64,000 nt of DNA from an uncultured Alistipes sp. (GCA_948442615.1 CAOJSG010000001.1:1-64000); one strand, 5' to 3'. Positions 44,087 through 54,437 are shown, counted from the stretch's first letter. Made by a program: numbers and translations. Notes: generated by a model from the sequence alone, not told the origin.

Positions 44087-45358
44087 ATGTTGAGGAAAAT
44101 CAATCGGAGGTTTATCGGAGGAGTCGTTTTGGCTCTCTTGATTTTTTCGTCCGTATCAGCCCGGGAATGGCATGTTCGCAAAGATACATTGCTTAAGGAT
44201 TGCTTGACTTTTTCGACTATTGAGCGAGCTTTGGCGAATGCTGTTTCGGGAGATACGGTGCGAATCTTCCCAGGAGTTTATGACGAGTACGGATTGCGAA
44301 TTCCAGATCAAGTGACATTGATCGGGAACGGGTATGTTCATATTCGAGGGGAATTGCCAGTTACCGTCGATTGCCGAACGTCGAATGAAACTTCAACTGT
44401 CGATTTTTTCGGGAATGGTCGTCTTGAAAACTTGACAGTCACAGCTCGCAATATGCGTTATCCAATTCATTCCGATTTTTCTTCGGGGAATACTCGACAG
44501 GATATAGTAAATTGCCGATTCATTCATTATGGAAGCAAAGATTTGTACGATTATCGGAAAAAGCATGGACTGGATACGGATTCGTTGTTTATCGTACAAA
44601 GTGCCTGGGGCGGAGGAACCAAAGCCGGGGATAGCCGAATTTTCGAAGATTGCTACTTCGAGAGCCCCATGCGGGCTTTCAGTACGCATAACAACGTTGA
44701 TTTTCACAAGACCTACGGTGCGTCAACAGTCATTTTGAAACGATGTGAAATGATCTCACATGGAGTGAATTTGGATGGACGGCCAATCGGATTTCGGCTT
44801 CCTGTGGTCATTCAGAGCCTAGAGTCGCATACTGTGGATCGGATTGTTTTATCCGGATGTCGGATAAACGGTTATCTTTGCTTCCAGAATTACCCGACGC
44901 ATTCGGTATGGTGCGATACTCCTAATCTGAAACTTGTGTTTAATATGTCTGGAAGCGTTGGACGGTTGCTTGATCAAATTTCTGTTTTGGGTAAACTCCC
45001 GACATGGTATCCGGTTATTCCTCAAGAGACGATTTGTGCCGTCAATGACGGGATACAGCAGATTAGTCAAGGAAAAGCTGTGAAGCAGACGAAAGAAGGC
45101 GTTGCTTTGATGACTTCTGCGGATTCACCCAACTTGTTTTTGGGAGTAGTCTTAGAAAATATAAATCCAGGTTGTTCTGGGAATGTAAAAGTGGGGGGCT
45201 ATCTGCCGTATCCTTATTTCAGTGGACTTATGTCTGTGGAATTGAAAGAAGGACAAGGACTTGGAGTTGATTCTTTGGGCAATTTTTGTTTGGATGAGAA
45301 ATCTCCGGTTGCTTATGTGTCCGACAATAAGAATATTACTTTTGAGGAAGAGAAATGA
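44087..45358 (+). CDS. Secreted right-handed beta-helix protein
   Basis: 423 codons with signal peptide MLRKINRRFIGGVVLALLIFSSVSA. A pectate-lyase-like start (TIERALANAVSGDTVRIFPGVYDEYGLRIPDQVTLIGNG) is followed by short repeated rungs (GRLENLTVTARNM, IVNCRFIHYGS, IFEDCYFESP, VILKRCEMISHG). Beta-helix proteins of this shape are lyases, hydrolases, epimerases or binding proteins; no catalytic set is clear. It is the last PUL gene, 14 bp after the previous one, and is A+T-richer than the rest. Confidence 0.7.
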   Translation: MLRKINRRFIGGVVLALLIFSSVSAREWHVRKDTLLKDCLTFSTIERALANAVSGDTVRIFPGVYDEYGLRIPDQVTLIGNGYVHIRGELPVTVDCRTSNETSTVDFFGNGRLENLTVTARNMRYPIHSDFSSGNTRQDIVNCRFIHYGSKDLYDYRKKHGLDTDSLFIVQSAWGGGTKAGDSRIFEDCYFESPMRAFSTHNNVDFHKTYGASTVILKRCEMISHGVNLDGRPIGFRLPVVIQSLESHTVDRIVLSGCRINGYLCFQNYPTHSVWCDTPNLKLVFNMSGSVGRLLDQISVLGKLPTWYPVIPQETICAVNDGIQQISQGKAVKQTKEGVALMTSADSPNLFLGVVLENINPGCSGNVKVGGYLPYPYFSGLMSVELKEGQGLGVDSLGNFCLDEKSPVAYVSDNKNITFEEEK

Positions 45359-45438
45359 TTTTTATCTTTGAATTGAAGGTGGCCTGGAATAATTGATCTG
45401 CATTGAAAAGCAGTTGAATAATCCCATATAATTAAAAG

Positions 45439-45478
45439 TAAGGCCCCATGCAAACATATAAATTTGCATGGGGCCTTA
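45439..45478 (+). terminator. Terminator at the end of the PUL operon
   Basis: A 16-bp perfect stem beginning TAAGGCCCCATGCAAA with an 8-base A/T loop, followed by ATAC and a T-run. It closes the long + strand unit. The remaining ~230 bp to the next gene hold nothing else clear. Confidence 0.85.
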
Positions 45479-45710
45479 GATACTTTTTTTGTCTGCAAAT
45501 ATCCCTTGCTTTGGATTTATAAGAACGTGAAGTTTTATTGTTTGGTTAGGCCCAATGGAAGATGTCTTAGAAGAATTTCCTTGCTTCTTCATTTTCGGGG
45601 AGTTGTAGACCCGTGAATCACGCATATTCTTTTTAGTGTGTCAGGGACTCGGGTGGGATGAGTTGGAGCCAATGATTGCTCTTATTTTTATCTATTTTAA
45701 GGAATATGCT

Positions 45711-46325
45711 ATGAATAATATGGTAAAAAGATTCAGTCGTAGCGAATTTATCAAACTATTCCATACAACGGACATGAATCCGAATAACATAGATAATCAG
45801 CGTCTTAGTTTGGCCTATACGCGCTTTATCAATCGTATTCAGACTGTCTCTAAACTGGATTCCTGTTCCAGACTGGAGGCTCTGCAAGCATTGGCGAGGA
45901 CGAGAGAAATTCTTTTTCGCCTTCAGTCACAACATAAGGATTCGGAGTCTCTCAGCTATCAACTGATCCACTCCTCGCTCTCGTTGATCAATTTTGAGAA
46001 ACAAATGATCTGTTTGCAACTCAAATATCCGGGGATTCGGAATATGCATACTTCGCGTCCTCATTCATCTCTTAAAATCTCAGGGCGATTCACCAACTCC
46101 GATTTAATGGAGGTAATCGCAGCCCTGTCGGCCGTGGGGTTCTTCTGCCAACAGGATGACTCTCCGGCCACCTTCATGCAGATTACGCGCGAGTTTGAGA
46201 CGCTTTGCAATACGAGTTTCAAGAATCCGGACAACTGCCGCTGGGCCATTCTGAACCGCAAGAACCGCCTGACCCACTTTCTCGATACGCTGCGGGGTAC
46301 GCTAGTCGAGTTGAGCCAGAAGTAA
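45711..46325 (+). CDS. RteC-like regulatory protein of the element
   Basis: 204 codons from ATG 45711 (MNNMVKRFSRSEF), which follows a PUL-independent spacer; the track's longer start lacks support. The C-terminus FTNSDLMEVIAALSAVGFF...NRKNRLTHFLDTLRGTL resembles RteC of CTnDOT, which activates the excision operon in response to upstream signals. The N-terminal half is helical and divergent. It sits convergent to the integrase, so it likely links regulation to excision or transfer. No rteA/rteB two-component genes are present in the element. Confidence 0.8.
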   Translation: MNNMVKRFSRSEFIKLFHTTDMNPNNIDNQRLSLAYTRFINRIQTVSKLDSCSRLEALQALARTREILFRLQSQHKDSESLSYQLIHSSLSLINFEKQMICLQLKYPGIRNMHTSRPHSSLKISGRFTNSDLMEVIAALSAVGFFCQQDDSPATFMQITREFETLCNTSFKNPDNCRWAILNRKNRLTHFLDTLRGTLVELSQK

Positions 46326-46338
46326 ACAGTTCTTGCAT

Positions 46339-46388
46339 AAACGACCGGCCGCAAGGAACCGGACTGGTTCCTCGCCGTCCGGTCGTTT
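46339..46388. terminator. Bidirectional terminator between RteC-like gene and integrase
   Basis: The outer arms AAACGACCGG / CCGGTCGTTT enclose an inner hairpin AGGAACC / GGTTCCT. It lies between two convergent genes with a T-run on either side, so it can end both transcripts. Confidence 0.75.
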
Positions 46389-46395
46389 GTCTGCG

Positions 46396-47613
46396 TCAGA
46401 CCGTTAGGATCTTCCCGATTTTTTGCATCTCCCGACTAATATTCGCCTCGGATATTTTGGCATAATGACGGGTCATGTTGGTATTCGAGTGGCCGAGGAT
46501 CTTGGCGATTATATCAATTGGCATCCCGTATTCGATAGCCAGGGTTGCGAACGTATGTCGGGCCAGGTGGACTGTCAGATTTTTGTTGATCAGGCAAATG
46601 TCGGCAATCTCCTTCAAGTAGGCGTTCATCTTCTGATTGCTCGGAACGGGCAGCAGTTTTCCTTTGAGTCGTAACTCAGGATCCCGTTCGTATTTTTGCA
46701 GAATCCGAATCGGGTGCGGCAGCAGCGGAATCCGACTTACGACTGCGGTCTTTTCCCGCGGTTTATGAATCCACAGGATGCCGTTCTCGTCGGTCGTGAT
46801 GTGCTCGGACCGCAGGTGGTCGACATCCGTGAAAGCCAGTCCCGTCAGCGCACAGAAGCAGAAGACATCCCGAATCCGTTCCAGTCGTTCGTTTGGCATC
46901 GGGCGTTTCAGCAGCAGGTCCAGCTCCGCCTTTGTCAACGGTACCTTGACATTCGTCTTGTCGATCTTCATCTTGTAGAAGCGGAAGGGATTCTTCTCGA
47001 TCCATTCGTTCCGGATGGCATAGAGGATGAAGTTCTTCAGACAGCACAGCAGATTGACCGCTCCGTTGTTCTTGCATTTGTGCCTTGTCTGCATGTGGGT
47101 GTTCAGCCCGTCGATATACTCGTAGGAGATTCTGTCCAGCGGCAGATCCTCCTTTTGATATTGAACCTGGGTGTATTCTGTCATGTAGCGTAGCAGGCGG
47201 TGGTATTTGTTGGCTGTGACCTGTGTGATGCGGCTACCGACCTCTTGCTGCCGTTTTTCGCAGTATTTCGAGAATTCGGCAAGGAAGAGTCGGGTGGTGC
47301 CGCCCGGATTCTCCAGCCGCTCCTTGATGGTGAAGCAGTCCGGTATCCTGCCCTCCCGAATCAGAGCGTCGTAGGCCGCCAGGATATTGGCCCGATAGCT
47401 GTCCACGATGCCGTTGATCTGCAGGGCCACCTTGTCCCGATGCAGGGAGCGTTCCAGACGTTGGTTCCAGCGCTCGGGCTCGATCTGGCAGCGGGTGTAG
47501 ATCTCGGTTGAGAGGCCGGAGGTGGTGATTCGGGCATAGATGGGTGCTTTGCCCTTTTTGGAGATTCTGGCCTTCTTGCAGAAGAAGACCACGGAGAAGG
47601 TTGTTCGACGCAT
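46396..47613 (-). CDS. int: Tyrosine recombinase / integrase of the element
   Basis: 405 codons. N-terminal arm-binding domain of the Bacteroidetes type (VVFFCKKARISKKGKAPIYARIT), SAM-like core-binding domain (~105-200), catalytic domain after ~220. Catalytic set: Lys in WIHKPREKT, HLARHTFATLA (HxxR), LGHSN, and Tyr in MTRHYAKI. The first Arg, normally in TGLR, is Ala here (CALTGLAFTDVDHL), as is usual in this clade and reminiscent of IntDOT. It recombines the tRNA-His att sites. It lies ~255 bp from attR, transcribed away from it. Confidence 0.94.
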   Translation of the reverse strand: MRRTTFSVVFFCKKARISKKGKAPIYARITTSGLSTEIYTRCQIEPERWNQRLERSLHRDKVALQINGIVDSYRANILAAYDALIREGRIPDCFTIKERLENPGGTTRLFLAEFSKYCEKRQQEVGSRITQVTANKYHRLLRYMTEYTQVQYQKEDLPLDRISYEYIDGLNTHMQTRHKCKNNGAVNLLCCLKNFILYAIRNEWIEKNPFRFYKMKIDKTNVKVPLTKAELDLLLKRPMPNERLERIRDVFCFCALTGLAFTDVDHLRSEHITTDENGILWIHKPREKTAVVSRIPLLPHPIRILQKYERDPELRLKGKLLPVPSNQKMNAYLKEIADICLINKNLTVHLARHTFATLAIEYGMPIDIIAKILGHSNTNMTRHYAKISEANISREMQKIGKILTV

Positions 47614-47639
47614 GGCTGCATGTTTTTTAAGGGGTTAAA

Positions 47640-47649
47640 CAAACGTTTG
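47640..47649. repeat. Palindrome in the integrase upstream region
   Basis: CAAACGTTTG is a perfect palindrome 27 bp upstream of the integrase start. On the minus strand it reads AACGTTTG, one base from the -7 consensus, so it could be part of the int promoter or an operator. Confidence 0.4.
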
Positions 47650-47701
47650 CAGCATGGGAGATATTGCGGTGCAAATCGATGTGGAACAATGCATTGTGCG
47701 T

Positions 47702-47746
47702 AAATCGTGACCTATTTTCGGCCCGAGGCAAAACAGGTCACGATTT
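47702..47746. repeat. 12-bp inverted repeat between integrase and attR
   Basis: AAATCGTGACCT and AGGTCACGATTT are perfect complements 21 bases apart, with 121 bp to attR. Arm-type sites for the integrase N-domain or binding sites for an excision factor are expected at this place. Confidence 0.6.
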
Positions 47747-47798
47747 GGTCTCGGACTCGTTGCCTGAGAATGCATTTTCAGGAACCAGCCAAAAATGA

Positions 47799-47834
47799 AA
47801 AAGCCTTACATATCATTGATACATAAGGCTTTTT
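47799..47834 (-). terminator. Element-supplied terminator for tRNA-His
   Basis: A 16-bp stem built on GCCTTATGTATC with two G-T pairs and a 3-base loop, followed by a T-run on the minus strand. It is a diverged copy of the hairpin at 18354-18386. It restores a terminator 35 bp behind the reconstituted tRNA gene. Confidence 0.8.
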
Positions 47835-47867
47835 GCTTGTTTTAGCGCTTCTCTTTCCTGCGCCCTA

Positions 47868-47943
<76 letters not shown>

Positions 47944-47946
47944 ATG

Positions 47947-47967
47947 TCCGATACGCGTCGTATCGGA
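47947..47967. other. Hairpin between the tRNA-His promoter and gene
   Basis: TCCGATAC / GTATCGGA with loop GCGTC, ending 4 bp from the tRNA-His 5' end. It may aid 5' processing or be a regulatory site. Confidence 0.4.
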
Positions 47968-47970
47968 GTG

Positions 47971-48002
47971 CAAATGTAATACACTTTTTCGCTTCCGCCA
48001 AA
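47971..48002 (-). promoter_or_regulatory. tRNA-His promoter
   Basis: On the minus strand TTTG (48002-47999), 20 bp, then TACATTTG (47978-47971), both perfect matches to the Bacteroidetes consensus. Transcription would start about 20-25 bp before the tRNA. Confidence 0.85.
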
Positions 48003-48115
48003 AAAAAACGACGAAATCTGATCGGAATCTTGCATCTTTCGCCCGGACGGGACCGGCGGGGCCCGACGTGCTGCGGGTCCGCGCCGGTCGGAACGGCCGG
48101 CCGGAATCCCGGGTT

Positions 48116-48190
48116 CTGCCAAAATGGCAGACATCCGCTGACAAACCCGCCGCCGGAACCTGCCAAAAATCGGTTGGCATAGCAATTGTT
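48116..48190 (+). promoter_or_regulatory. groESL control region: palindromes and a sigma54-like promoter
   Basis: TTGGCAT at 48174-48180 and TTGTT at 48186-48190 have the GG-to-G(C/T) spacing of 10 bases expected of -24/-12 sigma54 promoters, though -12 is GT rather than GC. Upstream lie CTGCCAAAATGGCAG (48116-48130), a perfect palindrome, and TGCCAA/TTGGCA (48161-48179). No CIRCE element is seen. No good TTTG/TAnnTTTG promoter is visible here. Confidence 0.5.
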
Positions 48191-48264
48191 GGAAGGAAGA
48201 TCGCCGTCGGCGGTGGGCCGCGGCGTTACATGCAAACGGAATTCAGTCATAAAAACAAACAGCT

Positions 48265-50188
<1,924 letters not shown>

Positions 50189-50223
50189 CGGATTCCCGGA
50201 GCGGCGCGGCCGCTCGCAGTACG

Positions 50224-50259
50224 AAGGCCGGAGGGAGATGTCTCCCTCCGGCCTTTTTT
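50224..50259 (+). terminator. Terminator of groESL
   Basis: The stem AAGGCCGGAGGGAGA / TCTCCCTCCGGCCTT (15 bp, perfect) with a tiny loop and a T6 run. Confidence 0.9.
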
Positions 50260-50401
50260 CGTCGCGGAGCGGGCTGCGGCGGCGTGTGGCGGAAAGCGAT
50301 CCGCGGTTCGTGCTGATGTGCGGGCCGCGGTATATGCCGGAGGCCGGACACTTCGCAGGGGATGTGCGTGCCGGGGGCGGTCCGACGGACTGCGGCGCCG
50401 T

Positions 50402-51022
50402 TCAGCCGGCGATCCGGTCGATCTCCCGCTGCAGCGCATCCAGAAAACGGGCGGCATGCGCCCCGTCCATCTGCGTGTGGTGGAACTGGAACGAGACGGT
50501 GAGCGTCGTCCGGAAGAGCCGCCGCCGGTATTTGCCCCAGATCAGGAACGGATTGTTGAACACGCCGCTGTACATGCCGACGGCCCCGTCGATCTCGTAC
50601 TGCGCCAGGGCCGAGGTACCGATCACCATGCTTTCGGTCAGGTCGTGGTTCTCGCACGATTCGGCCACCTGCCGCGTCAGCCGCAGGTAGTCGTCGTTGA
50701 ACCGCCGGAGGTCGTCCGTGAACGGGATGTCGCAGGAGCTCACCTCTCCCCGTCTGTCCGCGACGATGGTGTTCACGGCGAGGGTGTCGTACCGCATCAG
50801 CCTGTCGCCGACGGGCAGCAGGTAGAACTCCTCGATGCCGCTGGCGGCACGGCCGATGCACCAGCACATCAGCATGTTGAATTTCAGCCCTCTTTTCCTG
50901 CTCGCTTTTGCGAGGGGGCCTACGTCGAGCGTTCTGAAAAACGTGACCATCGGCATGGGCGCCTTCATCCACATCTCGAAAGCGTATGCGCGGGCCGTCT
51001 CTTGCGGGTTTACTTCTTTCAT
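50402..51022 (-). CDS. CatA-like acetyltransferase
   Basis: 206 codons, the normal length for chloramphenicol acetyltransferase-type trimers. FEMWMKAPMPMVTFFRTLDVGPLAKASRKRG, FNMLMCWCIGRAAS, and the catalytic HHTQMDGAHAARF (HHxxxDG) are present. Family members acetylate chloramphenicol with acetyl-CoA, but many chromosomal ones have other or unknown acceptors, and substrate-pocket residues cannot be judged here. It sits alone at the end of the recN side, same strand. Confidence 0.85.
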   Translation of the reverse strand: MKEVNPQETARAYAFEMWMKAPMPMVTFFRTLDVGPLAKASRKRGLKFNMLMCWCIGRAASGIEEFYLLPVGDRLMRYDTLAVNTIVADRRGEVSSCDIPFTDDLRRFNDDYLRLTRQVAESCENHDLTESMVIGTSALAQYEIDGAVGMYSGVFNNPFLIWGKYRRRLFRTTLTVSFQFHHTQMDGAHAARFLDALQREIDRIAG

Positions 51023-51144
51023 GATCGTCGGTTGTTATTCGATGGGGCGGACAGAGGGCCGGTCCCGGTCGGCGGGATCGGCCTGTCCGTGTGTTTTCGG
51101 AGGTGTGTGCCGCAGCAGGAAACGCCGCGGCGGGATGCGGACGG

Positions 51145-52788
51145 TTATTTGCCGAGCAGGATGCGTGCCTGGGCCAGTGCGGCGTCGGTGATCTCCGAGC
51201 CGGAGAGCATTTTGGCGATCTCCGTCATGCGCTCCGCTTCGGTCAGCCGGGCGATCTCCGTGCGGCCGTCGTGTTTGTAGACGACGAAGTGCGTTTCGCC
51301 TTTCGACGCGACCTGCGGCAGGTGGGTGATGTCGATGACCTGCATCGATCCCGAGAGCGTGGCGATGATCTCGCCCATCGCGTCGGCTATGCGCCCCGAG
51401 ACGCCGGTATCGATCTCGTCGAAGACGATCGTCGGCAGCTGCATGCGCTCGGCGAGCAGCGATTTGAGGGCCAGCATGACGCGCGACAGCTCGCCGCCCG
51501 ACGCGATGCGCTCTACGGGCTGCGGCGCGACGTTGCGGTTGGCCGAGAAGAGGTAGGAGACGCGGTCCGCACCCGTGCGGTTCGGCGTGTCGGCGGCGTC
51601 GAGCCCGATGCGGAAGCATGCGTCGGGCATGCCCAGACGGGCGAGGGAGGCGTCGATCCGGCGTTCGAATGCCGGGGCTGCCTTCGCCCGGGCGGCATGC
51701 AGCTGCGCGGCCAGCCTTCCGGTCTCGGCGGCCAGCGTCCGCAGCTCCTGTTCCGTCGCGGCGATGGCCTCGTCGCTGCGGTCGATGGCGGCCAGTTGGG
51801 CGGCGTAGCGGTCGCGGACGGCGATCAGTTCGTCGACCGTCTCCGTGCGGTGCTTGCTGCAAAGGGCGTAGAGAACGCCCAGGCGCGCATCGAGGGCCTG
51901 CAGCCGCTCCGGATCGGCCTCGATCCGTTCGCTCGCCGCGGTGACGGAGGCGTCGATGTCCTTGAGTTCGAGCAGCACGGCCCGCAGCCTCTCGGCATAC
52001 GCCGCGGCATCCGGATAGCTGTCGCGCAGGTGGAGCAGGGCGTTTTCGTGCGCTCCGATCCGGTGCAGAATGCCCGTTTCGTCGGCATCGAGGTCGTTGC
52101 GCAGGGCGATCATCGCCTCGCCGATCCGGTCGGCATTCGACAGCACGGCCTGCTCGGCCTCCAGTTCGGCCTGTTCGCCCGGACGAAGGGCCGCGGCCGC
52201 GAGTTCGTCGCACTGGAAGCGGAGCCACTCCTCGTCGCGGCGGCCTGCGGCGGCCTGCTCCTGCAGCTCGGCCAGCCTGCGGCGCGCCTCGCTCATCCGT
52301 GCGTAGGCTGCGCCGTAGGTGCGCAGCAGCTCCTCGTTGCCGGCCAGCGTGTCGAGCGCCGAGATCCGGAACTCCTCGGAGGCGAGGATCAGGTTCTGGT
52401 GCTGCGAATGGATGTCCAGCAGCCGGGCGCCCAGCTCGCGCAGCAGCGTCAGCTGCACGGGCACGTCGTTGACGAAGGCGCGGCTCTTGCCGGCGGGGGT
52501 GATCATGCGGCGGACGGAGGTTTCGGGGGCGAAGTCGAGGTCGTTCGCCTCGAAAAACGGCTCGAGTCCCGTCGCCGAGAGGTCGAACACCCCTTCGACG
52601 ACGCAGTTGCGCGTGCGGTCCTTGATGGCCGTTCCGTCGTTCTTGTTGCCCGAAAGCAGTCCCAGCGCACCCAGGAGGATCGATTTTCCGGCACCCGTCT
52701 CTCCCGTGATGATGTTCAGCCCCGGCTCGAGTTCCATTTCGAGCCGGTCGATCAGCGCATAGTTTTCAACCGTCAGACGAAGTAGCAT
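51145..52788 (-). CDS. recN: DNA repair protein RecN
   Basis: 547 codons. An SMC-like ATPase: Walker A in GLNIITGETGAGKSILLGALGLL near residue 30, a long coiled coil in the middle, signature ASGGELSRVMLALKSLLAE and Walker B TIVFDEIDTGVSGRIADAMGEI near the end, then DITHLPQVASKGETHFVVYK. It acts early in double-strand break repair. It follows coaBC; the DUF4835 gene often found between them in Bacteroides is absent here. Confidence 0.96.
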   Translation of the reverse strand: MLLRLTVENYALIDRLEMELEPGLNIITGETGAGKSILLGALGLLSGNKNDGTAIKDRTRNCVVEGVFDLSATGLEPFFEANDLDFAPETSVRRMITPAGKSRAFVNDVPVQLTLLRELGARLLDIHSQHQNLILASEEFRISALDTLAGNEELLRTYGAAYARMSEARRRLAELQEQAAAGRRDEEWLRFQCDELAAAALRPGEQAELEAEQAVLSNADRIGEAMIALRNDLDADETGILHRIGAHENALLHLRDSYPDAAAYAERLRAVLLELKDIDASVTAASERIEADPERLQALDARLGVLYALCSKHRTETVDELIAVRDRYAAQLAAIDRSDEAIAATEQELRTLAAETGRLAAQLHAARAKAAPAFERRIDASLARLGMPDACFRIGLDAADTPNRTGADRVSYLFSANRNVAPQPVERIASGGELSRVMLALKSLLAERMQLPTIVFDEIDTGVSGRIADAMGEIIATLSGSMQVIDITHLPQVASKGETHFVVYKHDGRTEIARLTEAERMTEIAKMLSGSEITDAALAQARILLGK

Positions 52789-52888
52789 GGTGCGTGAAAA
52801 TTTTCCTTGGGCAGTTAGTCGTTCAAATCGTTCGTATGCGCGACCGTCTCCGGGGGCGAAGCCCGTGCGTCGGCGCGACGGCGCCGTG

Positions 52889-54091
52889 CTATCGTGCCGC
52901 CAGCTCCTCTTCGATCCGGTCCGCGATGCGCGCCGCTACCTCCGTCTTGGACATCAGCGGCAGGTCGGTCCGTCCCGCGCGGTCGATCAGCGAGACCTTG
53001 TTGGTGTCGCCGCGGAATCCGGCCCCTGCGTCGCGCAGCGAATTGAGCACGATGAAATCGAAATTCTTCTTTTCCAGTTTGGCCCGGGCGTTGTCCGCCT
53101 CGTGGTCGGTCTCGAGTGCGAATCCCACCAGCAGCCGATCGCCCTTGCGGGCGCCCAGTGCGGCCGCGATGTCGCGCGTGCGGCGGAGCACGATCCGCAG
53201 GTCGCTGTCGCCCTTCTTGAGCTTCCGGTCCGCAGGCTCCGCGGGCGTATAGTCGGCCACGGCGGCGCACATGACGGCGCCGTCGGCCCGGTCGAAGGCC
53301 GCCGTGGCGGCGTCGTACATCTCGGCGGCCGAAAGAACGTCGACTCGCCGGACATCCAGCGGGGCGGGGAGAGCTGTGCGGCCGCTGACGAGCGTGACCT
53401 CGGCGCCCCGGCGGGCCAGTTCGCCGGCGATCGCATAGCCCATCTTGCCCGACGAGTGGTTCGAGATGAACCGCACGGGGTCGATCGGTTCGATCGTGGC
53501 GCCGGCCGTCACGACGAAGCGCTTACCGCTCAGCGTCTTTTTTTTTTCGCGGAGCAGCTCCTCCACGAATGCCGCGATCCGTTCGGGGTCGGCCATGCGG
53601 CCCTTTCCCGTGAGGCCGCTGGCCAGCTCGCCCTCTTCGGGGTCGATCAGGTGCACGCCGCGTCCGGCGAGCGTACGGAGGTTCTGCTGCGTGGCCGGAT
53701 GGGCGTACATGTCCAGGTCCATCGCCGGGGCGATCGCCACCGGACAGCGGGCCGAGAGGTAGGTCGTGAGCAGCAGGTTGTCGGCGATTCCCGCCGCCAT
53801 CTTGGCCAGCGTGTTGGCCGTGGCGGGGGCGATGAGCAGGCAGTCGGCCCACTCGCCCAGCGAGATATGGGAGTTCCACGCGCCGTTTTCGGGGTCGAAG
53901 AACTCCACCAGAATGGGATGTTTCGAGAGGGTCGCCATGGTCAGCGGCGTGATGAACTGCTTGGCCAGCGGGGTCATCACCACGCGCACGTCGGCCCCCG
54001 CCGTCTTCAGCAGACGACAGAGCGGCGCCGCCTTGTAGGCGGCGATGCTTCCCGTGATGCCGAGCAGGATTCGGCGCCCTTCCAGTTCCAT
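52889..54091 (-). CDS. coaBC: Bifunctional phosphopantothenoylcysteine decarboxylase/synthetase
   Basis: 400 codons. CoaC half: ILLGITGSIAAYKAAPLCRLLKTAGADVRVVMTPLAKQFI, catalytic His in NSHISL, PAMDLDMYAHPATQQNL. CoaB half: KRFVVTAGATIEPIDPVRFISNHSSGKMGYAIA, KLKKGDS and GFALETDHE. Makes 4'-phosphopantetheine in CoA synthesis. 11 bp after the RpoZ-like gene and part of the bamD cluster. Confidence 0.97.
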   Translation of the reverse strand: MELEGRRILLGITGSIAAYKAAPLCRLLKTAGADVRVVMTPLAKQFITPLTMATLSKHPILVEFFDPENGAWNSHISLGEWADCLLIAPATANTLAKMAAGIADNLLLTTYLSARCPVAIAPAMDLDMYAHPATQQNLRTLAGRGVHLIDPEEGELASGLTGKGRMADPERIAAFVEELLREKKKTLSGKRFVVTAGATIEPIDPVRFISNHSSGKMGYAIAGELARRGAEVTLVSGRTALPAPLDVRRVDVLSAAEMYDAATAAFDRADGAVMCAAVADYTPAEPADRKLKKGDSDLRIVLRRTRDIAAALGARKGDRLLVGFALETDHEADNARAKLEKKNFDFIVLNSLRDAGAGFRGDTNKVSLIDRAGRTDLPLMSKTEVAARIADRIEEELAAR

Positions 54092-54102
54092 CGGCGCAGG
54101 GA

Positions 54103-54435
54103 TCAGGCCTCCTTGACGGGGGCGTCTTTGCCCTCGCGGTAGAACAGCTCGCCGTCGAGGAACTCCTCGGTGGCGATGATGGCGGGCTTGGGCAGCCGCT
54201 CGTAGTAGCGCGAGATTTCGATCTGCTCGCGGTTTTCGAAGGTCTCCTCCATCGTGTCCGTGGGCGACGAGAAGTCGGCCAGCTTGCGGTTGAGCTCGGT
54301 CTTGAGCTCGGTCGAGATCTGGTTGGCGCGGCGGGCGATGATATTTACCGTTTCATAGATATTGCCGGTCTCCTTGTCCAGATCGACCAGCTTGCGGGTC
54401 ACGGTGTTGTTGGGAATGTTCTTTTTGATCTCCAT
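54103..54435 (-). CDS. RNA polymerase omega-like (RpoZ/Rpb6) protein
   Basis: 110 codons: NNTVTRKLVDLDKETGNIYETVNIIARRANQISTELKTELNRKL. The ARRANQI segment is the omega/Rpb6 core, and the C-terminal ~50 residues are a Bacteroidetes extension. Omega aids polymerase assembly. It is conserved in this position between bamD and coaBC in Bacteroidetes, 2 bp after bamD. Confidence 0.85.
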   Translation of the reverse strand: MEIKKNIPNNTVTRKLVDLDKETGNIYETVNIIARRANQISTELKTELNRKLADFSSPTDTMEETFENREQIEISRYYERLPKPAIIATEEFLDGELFYREGKDAPVKEA

Positions 54436-54437
54436 AT

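Noticed and set aside
50402-51022. Call as a proven chloramphenicol resistance gene
   Set aside because: The HHxxxDG motif shows the CatA-like family only; acceptor specificity cannot be read from sequence alone and the gene sits in a core region.
51091-52785. 564-residue plus ORF over recN
   Set aside because: A mirror of recN; RecN motifs are unambiguous on the other strand.
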